Positions 1-5,302 of a stretch of DNA of 6,750 bases are shown one piece after another. The stretch is from an uncultured Eubacteriales bacterium (GTDB lineage Bacteria > Bacillota > Clostridia > UMGS1810), in assembly GCA_902493665.1 (NCBI GenBank), contig CABUQL010000072.1, positions 1-6,750 of the forward strand, written 5' to 3'. Position 1 is the first letter of the stretch; each line of letters opens with the position of its first letter. Under the pieces are notes generated by a model, which worked only from the letters and a program-made list of their open reading frames with translations, searched no databases and was not told the origin of the DNA. The translations under genes were made by a program, and so were the position numbers.

Positions 1-19
1 TTGTTTTTTGCTGCGTAAA

Positions 20-113
20 GACGAAGAAAGGCTTTGTGCCTTTCAAGGCTGACAATGCGAAAAAACGGGAATTTAACAAATTAGAGGCATGTTGTGTTCG
101 AGTCTCCGGTGCC
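20..113 (+). repeat. Interspersed intergenic element, copy 1
   Basis: A 94-nt unit seen three times on this strand (also 2230-2323 and 3549-3642) with no indels between copies. It begins with GACGAAG, followed by a 7-bp hairpin GAAAGGC-tttgt-GCCTTTC (26-32/38-44), CAAGG, a 37-nt linker, and GGCAT (86-90) paired with GTGCC (109-113) around 18 nt. The 18 nt contain GTTCGAGTC, which resembles a tRNA T-loop. Bases 17-90 match copy 2 at 70 of 74 positions. The inner 18 nt form no strong hairpin here, unlike copies 2 and 3. AAATTA (78-83) and TAATTT (120-125) form a short outer inverted repeat. No ORF is present and the function is unknown. Confidence 0.85.
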
Positions 114-187
114 GGCACGTAATTTATTTTATATCTGTACTATACACCGTTTTTAAAAAGTTTTCTTTAAAAAAAGATACTTTTGTA

Positions 188-216
188 TTGAATTTTTGAT
201 ATTTATGTTCTATAAT
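188..216 (+). promoter_or_regulatory. Sigma-A-type promoter of the PocR/AraC regulator
   Basis: TTGAAT (188-193) and a perfect TATAAT (211-216) are separated by 17 bp. Transcription would start near 223, almost at the ribosome binding site (AAGGAGG, 223-229), so the leader would be only about 14 nt. That is short but possible. The boxes are seen in the sequence; their use as a promoter is inferred. Confidence 0.55.
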
Positions 217-236
217 TTAAATAAGGAGGCGGTAAT

Positions 237-1094
237 ATGATTTTGACTCTCAGCGAATTTATTGATTCTGTAAGCATAAACACAAATGCGCACATATGTA
301 TTCATGATATGTCGGGATTTACGTCGCAAAAACCGTTTAATCTTCCTATATCGCAAAAAATCCATTCGGCAAAGTTATGTTCTGCCGCAAAATCAACAAA
401 AAACGGTATGAAACTTTGTTTTGCCTGCAAATCTCTTGCCACAAAAAAAGCAATCCGCACAAAAGAAATGTTTTGCGGAAAATGTCCTTTTAAAATTACG
501 GAAATTGTTTTGCCGATTGTGTATAACGGCAGTGTTTGCGCCAACATTTACGTCGGAAACATTATCACGGATTACAAAGAATTTAAAGAAAATGCCGAAA
601 AGATTTCACGCATTACAAAGACGGACTCAAAAAAATACATAAAAAGCGCTTATTCGTGTGAAAAATGCTCCGAAGCTGATATTGAAAAATATATTAAAAT
701 CGCAAAAAGCATAAACAGTTATGTTCTTCTTCTTTTTAAAACATACGGTTTTACGACCGCTTCGCACAGTCATTGGATAGTCCCCACTTTTGCGGACTAT
801 GCGTCAAAATATTCAAACTGTGCCGTAAGTCTTTCAAAACTTTCAAAAATTTACGGTGCAAATCCCAAATACGCCGGAAGAATTTTTAAAAAACAAATGG
901 GCGTAAGTTTTAACTCTTATTTAAACGGACTCAGAATTGAAAACGCAAAAAATCTTTTGGAAACAACTTCTCTTAAAATTATTGACGTTTCGCTTGAATC
1001 AGGATTTAACAATGTGACTTATTTTAATAAAATTTTTAAGGAATGCACAGGCACATCGCCCGAAAATTACAGAAAAAAATTAAGGAACGGCTGA
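237..1094 (+). CDS. PocR-domain AraC-family transcriptional regulator
   Basis: A 285-residue putative DNA-binding activator. The N-terminal part (about residues 5-115) looks like a PocR sensory domain, with C48, C61-x2-C64 and C80-GK-C83-P84, then a hydrophobic 'LPIVYNG' strand and a Gly-rich strand. A further pair, C141-x2-C144, follows. The C-terminal 90 residues (about 196-285) are an AraC/XylS double helix-turn-helix, including 'DVSLESGFNNVTYFNKIFK' and the family ending 'GTSPENYRKKLR'. The start is ATG at 237, 7 nt after AAGGAGG. In Salmonella, PocR senses 1,2-propanediol and activates pdu/cob. No such genes lie here, so the ligand and targets are unknown. It stands alone, with the antiporter having a separate promoter downstream. 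The Cys cluster could bind metal or report redox state, but that is only inference. Confidence 0.88.
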   Translation: MILTLSEFIDSVSINTNAHICIHDMSGFTSQKPFNLPISQKIHSAKLCSAAKSTKNGMKLCFACKSLATKKAIRTKEMFCGKCPFKITEIVLPIVYNGSVCANIYVGNIITDYKEFKENAEKISRITKTDSKKYIKSAYSCEKCSEADIEKYIKIAKSINSYVLLLFKTYGFTTASHSHWIVPTFADYASKYSNCAVSLSKLSKIYGANPKYAGRIFKKQMGVSFNSYLNGLRIENAKNLLETTSLKIIDVSLESGFNNVTYFNKIFKECTGTSPENYRKKLRNG

Positions 1095-1159
1095 CAAACT
1101 AATCCTTATATAAACAGCAAAAATTATTTAAAAACCTTGCAAAATTTTACAAATTATAT

Positions 1160-1188
1160 TTGACTTGTACTCTTTACTCTGCTAAAAT
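1160..1188 (+). promoter_or_regulatory. Sigma-A-type promoter of the cation antiporter
   Basis: TTGACT (1160-1165) and TAAAAT (1183-1188) are separated by 17 bp. The predicted start near 1195 leaves a leader of about 54 nt, which contains a small 4-bp hairpin, GCAC/GTGC (1206-1209/1216-1219). No riboswitch class is recognised in this short leader. Confidence 0.65.
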
Positions 1189-1248
1189 GATAGTTGTACT
1201 TTTTCGCACGTTTTAGTGCAGACTACATATAACGGAAGGATTTTTTTA

Positions 1249-2202
1249 ATGGAATACTTTTTGGTTTACTTTTTGTTTGCAGTAGGTCTTTTGCTTATAA
1301 TTAAAGGCGGAGATTATTTTGTTGACGCAGCGTCATGGATAGCCGAAGTTTCGGGAATACCGAAGTTTATTGTCGGGGCAACAATAGTAAGCGTTGCCAC
1401 AACACTTCCCGAAATGATAGTGTCGTCTATTGCGGCAATGCAGGGAAAAATTGATATGGCAGTGGGAAATGCCGTCGGTTCGGTTACCGCAAATTCGGGA
1501 CTTATAATGGGAATTTCGATAATTTGTCTTCCGGTTGCAATAAAAGTCAAAAATTATCTTGCAAAAAGCATCCTGCTTATTCTGTCCGTTGCATCGCTTG
1601 CCGTCTTTTCACTTGCAGGAAAACTTTCGCCGTATGCAAATGCCGTTCTTATAATAATTTTTATAGTGTTTATTTACGAAAACATCAAACGCGCAAAATC
1701 GTCAATTGCAGATGAAAAACTTGAAATAAAAAGCAAGGGCGAAGTTGTTAAAAACATTGTTATGTTTCTTTTGGGATGTGCCGGAATTGTAATAGGTGCA
1801 AATCTATTGGTTGACAACGGCACAAAAATCGCACTTCTTATGGGTGTTCCCGAAGGAATAATCGCCGTAACAATGGTTGCGATAGGAACATCGCTCCCCG
1901 AACTTGTAACGACGATTACCGCAATCCTTAAAAAGCAGTCGTCACTTTCGGTGGGAAATATTATCGGTGCAAACATTATAGATTTAACACTTATTCTTCC
2001 AATATGCAGCGCAATTTCGCATCAAGCACTCCCGATATCGGCGCAGACTTATATGCTCGATTTGCCGGTCTGTCTTGCCGTTATATGCATTGCCTTAATC
2101 CCGGCGCTTTTACGCTCAAAGTTTTCAAGATGGCAGGGAATTACAACAATGGTTTTATACATTTCATATCTTGCGGTTTTGGTTAAATACTTCGGTGTGT
2201 AA
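1249..2202 (+). CDS. Calcium/sodium antiporter, CaCA family (YrbG-like)
   Basis: A 317-residue polytopic inner-membrane protein expected to exchange Ca2+ (or another cation) for Na+ or H+. It shows the inverted-repeat layout of the CaCA family. The alpha-1 repeat (about 43-84) has 'GATIVSVATTLPE', with E55 as the likely ion-binding acid, and 'GNAVGS'. The alpha-2 repeat (about 206-250) has 'VAIGTSLPE', with E218, and 'GNIIGANIIDL'. The halves are joined by a charged loop (about 145-168), probably cytoplasmic. Length and hydrophobic pattern fit roughly ten membrane helices. In the first repeat the usual GSN signature is GSV and the motif is TTLPE instead of TSLPE, so the two halves have diverged. 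ATG at 1249 is preferred because GGAAGGA (1234-1240) lies 8 nt upstream. A GTG at 1216 would add 11 residues, overlap this site and lack its own. Ion specificity cannot be read from the sequence. Confidence 0.9.
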   Translation: MEYFLVYFLFAVGLLLIIKGGDYFVDAASWIAEVSGIPKFIVGATIVSVATTLPEMIVSSIAAMQGKIDMAVGNAVGSVTANSGLIMGISIICLPVAIKVKNYLAKSILLILSVASLAVFSLAGKLSPYANAVLIIIFIVFIYENIKRAKSSIADEKLEIKSKGEVVKNIVMFLLGCAGIVIGANLLVDNGTKIALLMGVPEGIIAVTMVAIGTSLPELVTTITAILKKQSSLSVGNIIGANIIDLTLILPICSAISHQALPISAQTYMLDLPVCLAVICIALIPALLRSKFSRWQGITTMVLYISYLAVLVKYFGV

Positions 2203-2229
2203 GAAGGGTTTTGTTCTTCACCCGTCAAA

Positions 2230-2323
2230 GACAAAGAAAGGCTTTGTGCCTTTCAAGGATGACAAGGCGAAAAAACAGGAATTTAACAAATTAGAGGCAT
2301 ATTCGGCTTAATGCCGCAGTGCC
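2230..2323 (+). repeat. Interspersed intergenic element, copy 2
   Basis: Second full 94-nt copy: hairpin GAAAGGC/GCCTTTC (2236-2242/2248-2254), 37-nt linker after CAAGG, GGCAT (2296-2300) and GTGCC (2319-2323). The inner 18 nt differ in sequence from copies 1 and 3 but still fold, as CGGC-ttaat-GCCG (2304-2307/2313-2316). The T-loop-like motif is absent. The element fills most of the 142-bp gap between the antiporter and nfo and ends 10 nt before the nfo ribosome binding site, so it would lie in the nfo leader if the two genes are co-transcribed. Confidence 0.85.
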
Positions 2324-2344
2324 GAAACGAAACGGAGAATACAT

Positions 2345-3175
2345 ATGTTTACAATAGGATGTCATTTATCAAGTTCAAAAGGTTTTCTTGCAATGGGAAA
2401 ACAAGCCGCCGCAATCGGTGCAAACACATTTCAGTTTTTTACGAGAAATCCCAGAGGCGGTGCGGCAAAAGCCATTGACGAAGAAGACGTCAGATTATTT
2501 TTGGAATTTTCAAAAGAAAACGGCATAAATGTGATTTTGGCGCATGCGCCGTACACTTTAAATGCATGCGCGGCTGACGAAAAACTCAGAAATTTTGCAA
2601 AAAACACAATGGCAGACGATCTTAAACGAATGGAATATGTCCCGGGAAATTATTATAACTTCCATCCGGGAAGCCATGTTAAGCAAGGAGTCGATGCGGG
2701 AATTAAATATATTGTTTCAATGCTTAACGAAATTCTTACGCCGAACCAGACAACCACGGTTTTACTTGAAACAATGGCAGGAAAAGGAAGCGAAGTCGGC
2801 AGAAATTTTGAAGAATTAAAAATCATACTTGACGGCATTGAGCTTAAGGAAAAAATGGGCGTATGCCTTGACACATGCCATGTTTTTGACGGCGGATATG
2901 ATATTTCCGAAAATCTTGACGGAGTGCTTTCAGATTTTGACAAAATTATAGGACTTAAGAATTTAAAAGCAATCCATTTAAACGATTCTATGTACGGACT
3001 TGAAAGCCACAAAGACCGTCATGCAAAAATCGGAGAAGGAAAAATCGGTCTTGAAAACATTGCAAAAATTATAAACCATCCCCTTTTAAGAGATTTGCCG
3101 TTTTATCTTGAAACGCCGAACGATATTGACGGATATGCAAACGAAATAAAGCTTTTAAAAGAGCTTTATGTTTAA
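2345..3175 (+). CDS. nfo: Endonuclease IV (AP endonuclease)
   Basis: A 276-residue cytoplasmic base-excision-repair enzyme. It cuts the DNA backbone 5' of abasic sites and removes blocked 3' ends, using three zinc ions in a TIM barrel. All nine metal ligands of the family are present: H67, H107, E142, D176, H179, H211, D224, H226 and E256. They sit in the expected motifs 'LAHAPYTLN', 'NFHPGSH', 'LETMAGKGSE', 'CLDTCHVFDGGYD', 'IHLNDS', 'DRHAKIGEG' and 'YLETP'. Length is close to the E. coli enzyme (285). ATG at 2345 follows GGAGA (2334-2338) by 6 nt. No convincing promoter lies in the 142-bp gap upstream, which is mostly repeat copy 2, so the gene may be read from the antiporter promoter. A strong terminator follows it. 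Confidence 0.97.
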   Translation: MFTIGCHLSSSKGFLAMGKQAAAIGANTFQFFTRNPRGGAAKAIDEEDVRLFLEFSKENGINVILAHAPYTLNACAADEKLRNFAKNTMADDLKRMEYVPGNYYNFHPGSHVKQGVDAGIKYIVSMLNEILTPNQTTTVLLETMAGKGSEVGRNFEELKIILDGIELKEKMGVCLDTCHVFDGGYDISENLDGVLSDFDKIIGLKNLKAIHLNDSMYGLESHKDRHAKIGEGKIGLENIAKIINHPLLRDLPFYLETPNDIDGYANEIKLLKELYV

Positions 3176-3211
3176 TTATCTGCTTATAAAACATTTGTAA
3201 ACCAAATACAC

Positions 3212-3255
3212 AAAATCCCGAAAGAGTTTATTTTTAAACTTTTCCGGGATTTTTT
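3212..3255 (+). terminator. Rho-independent terminator of nfo
   Basis: A 19-bp stem (3212-3230/3235-3253) with one mismatch and one G-T pair, a TTTT loop, and a T-run through 3255. The core is ATCCCG pairing with CGGGAT. It lies 37 nt after the nfo stop codon. The A-rich left side would also give a U-run on the minus strand, so it may act in both directions. Confidence 0.9.
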
Positions 3256-3289
3256 ATAAGATAAAGATAAAGCGGAATAAATAATTTGC

Positions 3290-3501
3290 GGATTTACGAA
3301 CATTTTGACAAAGTTTATGAGAAATTTGTCTTTGTAAACCATATTGGATTTTGTCTTCCGATGCCTTAGGCACACGGTAGTCGAACACAATATGGTTTAA
3401 ACAGGCAAATTTGCGAAAATACTGCGTTAAAATACTCGTTAATACGGCAGTATTAACTGCGTTTTTGCCTTGTCTTTAACACAAATCCGCTCTGTTTAAA
3501 C
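3290..3501. repeat. Chain of three imperfect inverted repeats, no gene
   Basis: First unit: GGATTTAC (3290-3297) opposite GTAAACC (3334-3340), enclosing GACAAA/TTTGTC (3307-3312/3325-3330). Second: a perfect 12-bp TAAACCATATTG/CAATATGGTTTA (3335-3346/3388-3399) with TGCC-tta-GGCA at its tip. Third: GTTTAAACAG/CTGTTTAAAC (3395-3404/3492-3501), enclosing AGGCAAA/TTTGCCT (3403-3409/3464-3470), AATACTGC/GCAGTATT (3418-3425/3447-3454) and the alternative TTAATAC/GTATTAA (3439-3445/3450-3456). Neighbouring units overlap by a few bases. I see no credible coding region. It could be a non-coding RNA, or a decayed or non-autonomous mobile element; the sequence does not decide. Confidence 0.7.
3369..3396 (-). 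repeat. Inverted fourth copy of the element's 3' motif
   Basis: Read on the minus strand this is ACCAT, an 18-nt interior with GTGTTCGACTACCG, then GTGCC. It has the same 5+18+5 layout as the 3' ends of the full copies. It differs from copy 3 only at the two first bases of the arm and three interior positions. The 7-bp GAAAGGC hairpin is missing upstream, but a different 7-bp hairpin (TTAATAC/GTATTAA, 3439-3456) lies at nearly the same distance, 43-60 nt from the motif against 42-60 in the full copies. Confidence 0.65.
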
Positions 3502-3548
3502 TCTCCGACCCTGTATGCAAAAAAATTATTATATTTTTGTTTCCGGCG

Positions 3549-3642
3549 GACGAAGCAAGGCTTGGTGCCTTGCAAGGACAACGGTTCAAAAAGATGGTGA
3601 TTTTTTAATTACAGGGCATATCGGGTTCGACTCCCGTGTGCC
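3549..3642 (+). repeat. Interspersed intergenic element, copy 3 (divergent)
   Basis: Third 94-nt copy. Its hairpin is GCAAGGC-ttggt-GCCTTGC (3555-3561/3567-3573). Against copy 1 the stem pair A27-T43 has become C3556-G3572, a compensatory change. The linker sequence is unrelated to copies 1 and 2 but is still 37 nt, then GGCAT (3615-3619) and GTGCC (3638-3642). The interior folds as CGGG-ttcgact-CCCG (3622-3625/3633-3636), very like a tRNA T-arm. A perfect 9-bp outer repeat ATGGTGATT/AATCACCAT (3594-3602/3648-3656) encloses the 3' half. Conserved spacing and pairing with changed sequence suggest that structure is what is kept. Confidence 0.8.
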
Positions 3643-3677
3643 TAAATAATCACCATTACTTTTGTTTAAAACATTCA

Positions 3678-3705
3678 AAAACCCCCAATTGGTATTGGGG
3701 GTTTT
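3678..3705 (-). terminator. Bidirectional rho-independent terminator (csp end)
   Basis: A perfect 12-bp stem AAAACCCCCAAT/ATTGGGGGTTTT (3678-3689/3694-3705) with a TGGT loop. On the minus strand it gives a T-run after the G-run and lies 72 nt beyond the csp stop codon. It would serve equally for plus-strand transcription through the structured gap. The AT-rich stretch 3706-3777 holds only a 9-nt direct repeat, ACCGCTAAA (3738-3746 and 3769-3777). Confidence 0.9.
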
Positions 3706-3777
3706 GTTTGCAATTATCGAGCTATAAATATCTAAATACCGCTAAAATATTATATATTTAAACTCCAAACCGCTAAA

Positions 3778-3978
3778 TTAGCATTTAACTACGTTAGCAG
3801 CCTGAGGGCCTTTGTTTCCTTCGATAACTTCAAATTCTACAGCATCACCTTCTGCAAGTGATTTGTAGCCGTCCATAGCAATTGCTGAAAAGTGAACAAA
3901 AACGTCTCCGCCGTCTTCACATTCAATAAAGCCATAGCCTTTTTCGGAATTAAACCATTTTACTGTACCTTTCTGCAT
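3778..3978 (-). CDS. csp: Cold-shock protein (CspA/CspB family)
   Basis: A 66-residue single-domain nucleic-acid-binding protein, expected to bind single-stranded RNA and melt structures as an RNA chaperone. It carries both signature motifs, RNP1 'KGYGFIE' (about 13-19) and RNP2 'DVFVHFSAI' (about 25-33), and ends with the family's 'GPQAANVV' strand. Length is typical of the family (65-70). ATG at 3978 is chosen over a longer in-frame start at 4035 because AGGAGG (3988-3993) lies 9 nt upstream and the protein begins 'MQKGTVKWFN' as the family does. The upstream codons would encode sequence across the leader and promoter. The gene is monocistronic, with its own promoter and terminator. Which Csp paralogue it is cannot be said. 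Confidence 0.97.
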   Translation of the reverse strand: MQKGTVKWFNSEKGYGFIECEDGGDVFVHFSAIAMDGYKSLAEGDAVEFEVIEGNKGPQAANVVKC

Positions 3979-4025
3979 AAATAAGTACCTCCTAAAAAAA
4001 TTACGAGCATAAAATACCCATTGAT

Positions 4026-4054
4026 AGTGTACCACAAGGCTTTTAAAAAGTCAA
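4026..4054 (-). promoter_or_regulatory. Sigma-A-type promoter of csp
   Basis: On the minus strand, TTGACT (4054-4049) and TACACT (4031-4026) are separated by 17 bp. Transcription would start near 4019, giving a leader of about 40 nt. That is shorter than the long, structured 5' UTR of E. coli cspA, so the same thermosensing leader mechanism is not evident. The AT-rich stretch 4055-4151 shows no strong terminator for the methyltransferase gene. Confidence 0.7.
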
Positions 4055-4151
4055 TTATTTTTTCTAAAAATTAAACTTTATTTTCCGGCCAAAACGCATT
4101 TTTTGTCGAAAAATATATCTTTTTGAAAAAAAGTTTTAAATTATGTAAAAA

Positions 4152-4913
4152 TCACTTTATATTTTCTTTTTTATCGGTGCTTCTTGCAACGTAAAAAATC
4201 CTTTCGCTGTTATGCTTCGGTTTATCAAACGATATATTGTCGTATTTATCCAAAACTTCAAACTTTGAGGAGCTAACAATTTCTTCGATTTCGTCCTCGC
4301 TGTAGCATCTTTCGGTATGGCACTCGTCAACTCTTTTATAAAGTCCGTTTTGCTCGGCAAAAAAAGTAAGGTAAAAATCACACAGTTTTTCATCGGCACT
4401 GTAATCGTTTTGCCACACATAAAAAATGTCATCACTGTCGTATGTGAAAATATTATCTGCCAGAACGTTTTCAAATTTATGTTTTGTGTTAATATCAAAA
4501 ATAATTATTCCGTCGGGATTAAGATAATTTGACGCAAGTAAAAACATTTTTTTTAGATCGTCTTTGTCTGTAATGTGATTTACACTGTCAAGCAGGCACA
4601 AAATCACGTCAACCGTGCCGTAAAGCTCAAATTCGGTTATATCCTGATTAAGATACAAAATGTCGTTTTTTGCCTTCTTTTTTGAAGCTACATCAAGCAT
4701 ATTTTCGGAAAAATCAATTCCTATCATATCATAGCCTCTGTTTGAAAGTTCAACGCACATACTACCCGTTCCGCATGCAAGATCTGCAATTAAGGACGGT
4801 TTTTTTTCACAGTATTTTTCAAATATTTTTTCTATGTAATCCGCAGTTTTTTTGTAATCGACATCATATGTAAGTCTGTCATACATATAAGCAAAATCAA
4901 GATATTTTTCCAC
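4152..4913 (-). CDS. Class I SAM-dependent methyltransferase
   Basis: A 253-residue soluble enzyme with a Rossmann-type SAM fold. Motif I 'ADLACGTGSM' (about 43-52) binds SAM. D67 in 'GIDFSENML' is the acidic residue expected to hold the ribose of SAM. 'LNQDITEFEL' and 'DVILCLLDSVNHI' match the next two strands. The family is the broad Methyltransf_25/YqeM-like group, common in Firmicutes; the substrate cannot be assigned. The start is GTG (4913-4911), 2 nt after the yerC stop, and its ribosome binding site GAGGA lies inside the last yerC codons. Translation is therefore probably coupled to yerC. No clear terminator follows. Confidence 0.9.
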   Translation of the reverse strand: MEKYLDFAYMYDRLTYDVDYKKTADYIEKIFEKYCEKKPSLIADLACGTGSMCVELSNRGYDMIGIDFSENMLDVASKKKAKNDILYLNQDITEFELYGTVDVILCLLDSVNHITDKDDLKKMFLLASNYLNPDGIIIFDINTKHKFENVLADNIFTYDSDDIFYVWQNDYSADEKLCDFYLTFFAEQNGLYKRVDECHTERCYSEDEIEEIVSSSKFEVLDKYDNISFDKPKHNSERIFYVARSTDKKENIK

Positions 4914-4915
4914 TT

Positions 4916-5203
4916 TTATTCCTCTAATCTGTCAAGAATGATTTTATATCCGCCCGCACCGTAGTTAAGACACTTATTAACCCTGCTTATGGTTGCGCTC
5001 GAAGCACCCGTTTTTTCTTCGATGTCACTGTAAACATCACGTTTTCTGAGACACTTTGCAACTTCAAGACGCTGCGCAAGCGCTTTGATTTCGGGGATAG
5101 TGCATAAATCCTCCATAAAAAGCGCACATTCTTCTTCGGTTTTAAGCATTATGAGAGCCTCGTAAAGCTTTTGTGTCAGCTCATCATTAAAATTAAACCT
5201 CAT
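4916..5203 (-). CDS. yerC: YerC/YecD-family TrpR-like DNA-binding protein
   Basis: A 95-residue, probably cytoplasmic transcription factor of the TrpR fold. The N-terminal helices include 'LYEALIMLKTEEECALFMEDL', in which the E/F/L pattern is typical of YerC. A helix-turn-helix follows at about 48-80 ('RKRDVYSDIEEKTG', 'SSATISRVNKCLNYG'), and 'GGYKIILDRL' closes the protein as in the family. Length matches the usual 95-105. The residues that bind tryptophan in TrpR are not assumed to be conserved, and the target is unknown. ATG at 5203 follows GGAAGG (5220-5215) by 11 nt, slightly long spacing. In Bacillus, yerC also lies near pcrA, so the neighbourhood supports the call. Confidence 0.9.
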   Translation of the reverse strand: MRFNFNDELTQKLYEALIMLKTEEECALFMEDLCTIPEIKALAQRLEVAKCLRKRDVYSDIEEKTGASSATISRVNKCLNYGAGGYKIILDRLEE

Positions 5204-5237
5204 CTTTAAAACAACCTTCCTTCAATTCATTTTCCGA

Positions 5238-5266
5238 ATTATATTTATTTCCGCATTGATAGTCAG
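5238..5266 (-). promoter_or_regulatory. Promoter of the yerC-methyltransferase pair
   Basis: On the minus strand, CTGACT (5266-5261) and a perfect TATAAT (5243-5238) are separated by 17 bp, with a start near 5231 and a leader of about 28 nt. It lies in the 99-bp gap after pcrA, so the pair can be transcribed separately. Only a weak hairpin without a U-run is seen between pcrA and this promoter, so read-through from pcrA is also likely. Confidence 0.55.
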
Positions 5267-5302
5267 TCCGATATATTTTTGCAGTGCCAAAGCACCGGAA
5301 AA

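Noticed and set aside
1216..1248. Longer N-terminus of the antiporter from GTG at 1216
   Set aside because: It would add 11 non-membrane residues across the GGAAGGA site that fits ATG 1249, and has no site of its own.
1195..1248. Metal-sensing riboswitch in the antiporter leader
   Set aside because: The leader is only about 54 nt with one 4-bp hairpin and no recognisable conserved core such as that of yybP-ykoY.
3184..3390. 68-codon minus-strand reading frame between nfo and csp
   Set aside because: It has no good ribosome binding site, runs through the nfo terminator and the inverted repeats, and its product resembles no family I know. The open frame looks incidental.
3549..3642. tRNA or tmRNA gene ending in the T-arm-like hairpin
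   Set aside because: No D-arm, anticodon arm or 7-bp acceptor stem can be placed upstream; the pairing arm GGCAT lies only 18 nt before its partner.
20..3642. CRISPR array from the repeated units
   Set aside because: The copies are kilobases apart with genes between them, not regularly spaced by short unique spacers, and no cas gene is present.
3979..4035. Longer cold-shock protein from ATG at 4035
   Set aside because: The extra 19 codons cross the leader and the -10 box and destroy the typical family N-terminus; AGGAGG fits ATG 3978.
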